From CAZEZY01 sp964516635 (GTDB taxonomy: Bacteria; Pseudomonadota; Gammaproteobacteria; Burkholderiales; Burkholderiaceae_C), in contig CAZEZY010000027.1 in the NCBI GenBank assembly GCA_964516635.1, positions 1 through 21,776 of the forward strand: a stretch of 21,776 bases of DNA, read 5' to 3'. Positions within the stretch are counted from its first letter, which is position 1, and every line of letters starts with the position of its first letter. The notes below the pieces were generated by a model. The model had not been told where the DNA came from. It was given only the letters and a program-made list of their open reading frames with translations, and ran no database searches. The translations under genes were made by a program, and so were the position numbers. Below are positions 21,221 to 21,776 of this stretch, in pieces.

Positions 21221-21776
21221 TTACAGCGCCACGCCGTGTGCTTTGAGCGACTTCCACACGCGGAAGGCGTTGTGGGGCATGTCGAGATGGGTCACTCCCA
21301 GATGGGCAAAGGCATCGACCACGGCAGCGGTGAAGGTGGGAATGGAGCCCACATGCGGCGACTCGGCCACGCCCTTGGCACCGATGGGGTGGTGCGGACT
21401 GGGGGTCACGGTGAAGTCGGTTTCCCAATGCGGGGTTTCCACGGCGGTGGGCAGGAAGTAGTCCATCAGCGTGTTGCCCAGCAGGTTGCCCTGGGCGTCG
21501 TACGGCATCTGCTGGCCCATGGCCACCGCAAAGCCTTCCGTCAGGCCACCATGGATCTGGCCGTCGATGATCATCGGGTTGATGCGGGTGCCGCAGTCGT
21601 CCAGCGCATAGAAGCGGCGGATCTTCGTTTCGCCCGTGGCGCGGTCAATGTCCACCACGCACAGGTAAATGCCGAAGGGGTAGGTGAAGTTGGGCGGGTC
21701 GTAGTAGTGCACCGCTTCCAGGCCCGGCTCCATGCCTTCGGGTGGCTGGTGGTAGGCCTGCCAGGCCACGTCGGCC
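21221..21776 (-). CDS. coxL: CO dehydrogenase large (molybdenum) subunit, C-terminal part (5' end outside window)
   Basis: The last 184 residues of a xanthine-oxidase-family molybdenum hydroxylase large subunit. The frame is open to the window edge and stops at TAA 21221-21223. Recognisable are YYDPPNFTYPFGIYLCVVDID, FYALDDCGTRINPMIIDGQIHGG, and GAKGVAESP, whose Glu is the conserved active-site base of the family. It ends HLDMPHNAFRVWKSLKAHGVAL, typical of CoxL. The form I signature AYRCSFR loop is upstream of the window and cannot be checked, but the adjacent coxG, coxD, coxE and coxF-type genes make an aerobic Mo-Cu CO dehydrogenase by far the likeliest identity. coxM and coxS are presumably further upstream. 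Confidence 0.92.
   Translation of the reverse strand, partial: ADVAWQAYHQPPEGMEPGLEAVHYYDPPNFTYPFGIYLCVVDIDRATGETKIRRFYALDDCGTRINPMIIDGQIHGGLTEGFAVAMGQQMPYDAQGNLLGNTLMDYFLPTAVETPHWETDFTVTPSPHHPIGAKGVAESPHVGSIPTFTAAVVDAFAHLGVTHLDMPHNAFRVWKSLKAHGVAL

Overview
The window is a high-GC chromosomal segment from a betaproteobacterium of the order Burkholderiales, most likely Comamonadaceae and Hydrogenophaga-like. The case rests on a PhaM-type polyhydroxybutyrate granule protein, a DUF3567 protein, dense non-overlapping coding, and a NAD+-reducing [NiFe]-hydrogenase next to a molybdenum-copper CO dehydrogenase cluster. The taxonomic call is inference from gene content. No rRNA, tRNA, CRISPR array, insertion sequence or prophage gene is visible, and no intergenic stretch exceeds about 150 bases.

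Left part (1-8688), housekeeping and mixed genes: the 3' end of tgt (+); a PhaM-FIST pair (-); a TraR/DksA zinc-finger protein followed by a VOC/glyoxalase protein (+), with an FNR-type box in front; a fumarylacetoacetase-family protein that appears to have lost its metal ligands (-); a Tat-exported DUF3108 protein and a DUF3567 protein (+); a PAS-PAS-GGDEF-EAL c-di-GMP enzyme (-); and a ChaN-like exported protein (+).

Right part (21776 down to 8678, all minus strand), lithotrophy: in transcription order coxL (3' end), coxG, coxD, coxE, an XdhC/CoxF-type protein interrupted by a 100-N assembly gap, a MocA-like molybdopterin cytidylyltransferase, a 2OG-Fe(II) oxygenase-like protein, a polytopic membrane protein, a second XdhC/CoxI-type protein, then hoxF, hoxU, hoxY, hoxH and hoxW. 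Five junctions are 4-base ATGA overlaps. The widest gap is 58-85 bases, in front of hoxF. The layout fits one long transcriptional unit of about 13 kb that joins CO oxidation to H2 oxidation.

How they work together: CODH (CoxL, with CoxM and CoxS outside the window) oxidises CO. CoxG tethers it to the membrane. CoxD, CoxE and the CoxF-type XdhC are expected to mature its Cu-S-Mo site, and MocA makes the cytidylated molybdopterin it needs. HoxFUYH reduces NAD+ with H2, and HoxW clips the HoxH C-terminus during nickel-site maturation. The oxygenase and membrane protein embedded between them have no role in either pathway that I know of. They, the cysteine-pair tail of the CoxF-type protein, and the metal-site-less FAH protein are the most interesting items here.
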